DNA of 64,000 nucleotides, taken from the NCBI GenBank assembly GCA_017546605.1, contig JAFYSH010000014.1:1-64000 (forward strand), given 5' to 3'. The notes under the pieces were generated by a model. It made no database searches and was not told the origin of the DNA. It saw only the letters and a list, made by a program, of their open reading frames with translations. This DNA comes from Bacteroidales bacterium. GTDB lineage: Bacteria; Bacteroidota; Bacteroidia; Bacteroidales; UBA932. Position numbers and translations under genes: made by a program. Position 1 is the first letter of the stretch. Every line of letters starts with the position of its first letter. This document shows positions 62,792-64,000 of this stretch, in pieces.

Positions 62792-63982
62792 CTATTGGAT
62801 TACGCCGAGTTCTTTACCGATTTTGGTAAAGGCTGCAATACATTTGTCGAGGTGTTCTTTTTCGTGGCCGGCTGAAATTTGTACGCGGATACGAGCCTGA
62901 TCTTTCGGTACAACCGGGTAGTAGAAGCCTACTACATAGATGCCTTCTTCCAGCATTCGTTGTGCCATGACTTGTGACAACTTGGCATCGTAGAGCATGA
63001 CTGCGCAGATTGCTGATTGGGTCGGTTTGATATCGAATCCAGCAGCTTTCATTTTTTCAACAAAGTATGCCGTGTTATCGTGAAGTTTGTCTTGCAATTC
63101 ATTGGTGCGAGCCATCATATCAAACATGCGGATACCGGCTGCAGCAACCATCGGAGGGATGGAGTTGGAGAACAAGTACGGGCGTGAGCGTTGACGCAAC
63201 ATCGCAATGATTTCTTTTTTACCGGTTGTGAATCCACCAATTGCCCCACCAAAGGCTTTACCAAGGGTACCGGTGATGATTTCAATTTTTCCGCGGAGGT
63301 TGAATTCTTCGGTAGTACCACGACCTGTGCGTCCTACAACGCCGGCAGAGTGAGATTCGTCTACCATTACCATGGCATCGTATTTTTCAGCCAATGCGTA
63401 GATTTGATCCAGTGGAGCGACATTACCGTCCATTGAGAATACACCGTCGGTAACGATGATGCGGTGACGTTGTGCTTGTGCCAATTTCAAGCAGTTTTCC
63501 AATTCTTCCATGTTGGCATTGGCATAACGGTAACGTTTTGCTTTGCAGAGACGGACACCGTCAATGATGGAGGCGTGGTTGAGTGCATCAGAAATGATTG
63601 CATCTTCTTCGCCCAAAAGCGGTTCAAATACACCACCATTTGCATCGAAACAAGCTGCATACAGAATGGTGTCTTCGGTACCGAAGAATTCTGCAATTTT
63701 AGCTTCCAGTTGTTTGTGGAGGTCTTGAGTTCCGCAGATGAAACGCACGCTGGACATACCGTAACCATGGGTATCCAACGCTTCTTTAGCTGCTTCGATC
63801 AATTCTTTGTTGTCAGAAAGACCGAGGTAGTTGTTTGCACAGAAATTCAATACATCAGCTCCGGTATTTACCTTGATAGCTGCACGCTGGGGAGAGGTAA
63901 TGATCCGTTCGTTTTTATACAGACCTGCATTTTCGATCTCTTGGAGTTCGTTTTGCAAAAAGGCTTGGAATTTAGTGTACAT
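62792..63982 (-). CDS. kbl: Glycine C-acetyltransferase (2-amino-3-ketobutyrate CoA ligase)
   Basis: This PLP enzyme of 396 residues cleaves 2-amino-3-ketobutyrate with CoA into glycine and acetyl-CoA, in threonine breakdown. The PLP lysine is in GTLGKAFGGAIGG (about residue 243), and MVDESHSAGVVGRTGRG gives the Asp and His of the cofactor site. The length equals that of other Kbl proteins. A threonine dehydrogenase gene is not in the window and could be off the right edge. 8-amino-7-oxononanoate synthase is related, but the sequence fits Kbl better. Confidence 0.93.
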   Translation of the reverse strand: MYTKFQAFLQNELQEIENAGLYKNERIITSPQRAAIKVNTGADVLNFCANNYLGLSDNKELIEAAKEALDTHGYGMSSVRFICGTQDLHKQLEAKIAEFFGTEDTILYAACFDANGGVFEPLLGEEDAIISDALNHASIIDGVRLCKAKRYRYANANMEELENCLKLAQAQRHRIIVTDGVFSMDGNVAPLDQIYALAEKYDAMVMVDESHSAGVVGRTGRGTTEEFNLRGKIEIITGTLGKAFGGAIGGFTTGKKEIIAMLRQRSRPYLFSNSIPPMVAAAGIRMFDMMARTNELQDKLHDNTAYFVEKMKAAGFDIKPTQSAICAVMLYDAKLSQVMAQRMLEEGIYVVGFYYPVVPKDQARIRVQISAGHEKEHLDKCIAAFTKIGKELGVIQ

Positions 63983-64000
63983 ATCGTGTGTGATTTATTT

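Noticed and set aside
1-64000. CRISPR array or Cas genes
   Set aside because: No series of regularly spaced direct repeats and no Cas-like proteins were seen.

Overview
The window looks like about 64 kb of a Bacteroidales (Bacteroidota) chromosome. I infer this from the gene content: an S46 dipeptidyl-peptidase, a GTPase-site-altered EF-G2, a DUF3244 protein, a BACON-type lipoprotein, TPR-membrane-HTH regulators, split transketolase genes, the PspC/PadR operon and a TolC/MFP/RND/PII-like operon. The promoters agree with this: several intergenic regions carry the Bacteroidetes housekeeping pair TTG...TAnnTTTG with 19-21 bp spacing. The family cannot be fixed from this sequence. Base composition is judged by eye only.

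Layout. Positions 1-137 are the 3' end of a group II intron (domains V and VI, bulged branch-point A). It is followed by about 200 bp that resemble the end of an integrated element, which abuts a MacB-type permease lacking its N-terminus (to 840). Next come a PspC/PadR operon (minus, 808-3157) and an envelope operon: sigma-54 activator, LptE, a TPR protein and SecG (minus, 3291-5973). A strongly codon-biased lipoprotein (6060-7709), a flippase plus glycosyltransferase pair (7804-10216), lepA (minus) and split transketolase genes run on into an ECF sigma cassette. After that cassette come a LolD-like ATPase and a tRNA methyltransferase (to 16770). From 16804 to 23592 lies an AT-rich accessory block: a TPR-membrane-HTH regulator, DUF3244, an unknown lipoprotein, a secreted serine hydrolase, another lipoprotein and a membrane or outer-membrane protein. 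From 23605 to 31454 are rsmA, aspS, yqeY, an FMN riboswitch, ribD-ribE-ribBA-ribH and a glutaminase.

From 31426 to 37619 are mutY, mrp, the S46 peptidase, glycerate kinase and RNase HII. From 37689 to 41479 are a HELTH membrane protein, an XRE regulator, a small AraC-like protein and EF-G2. A second TPR-membrane-HTH regulator (minus) is divergent from a lipoprotein and a GNAT-like gene, followed by a four-repeat BACON lipoprotein (to 47663). A tRNA-Leu(CAA) with possible attachment-site remains precedes the chorismate operon aroB, aroD-aroA fusion and aroC. The right end holds polyprenyl synthase, two paralogous small barrels around thioredoxin, serine dehydratase, the efflux operon, a zinc-ribbon UDG-like protein and kbl.

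Functional themes. Most of the window is core metabolism (riboflavin, aromatic amino acids, isoprenoids, tRNA charging and modification) and envelope maintenance (LptE, SecG, LolD, RND efflux). Two lineage-specific surface-protein blocks are each headed by a membrane-tethered TPR regulator. The most unusual items are the 16804-23592 cassette with abrupt composition changes inside genes, the AroD-AroA fusion, the EF-G2 with DTPGS in place of DTPGH, a MutY with changed cluster spacing, and putative attachment-site structures at the left edge and beside tRNA-Leu.
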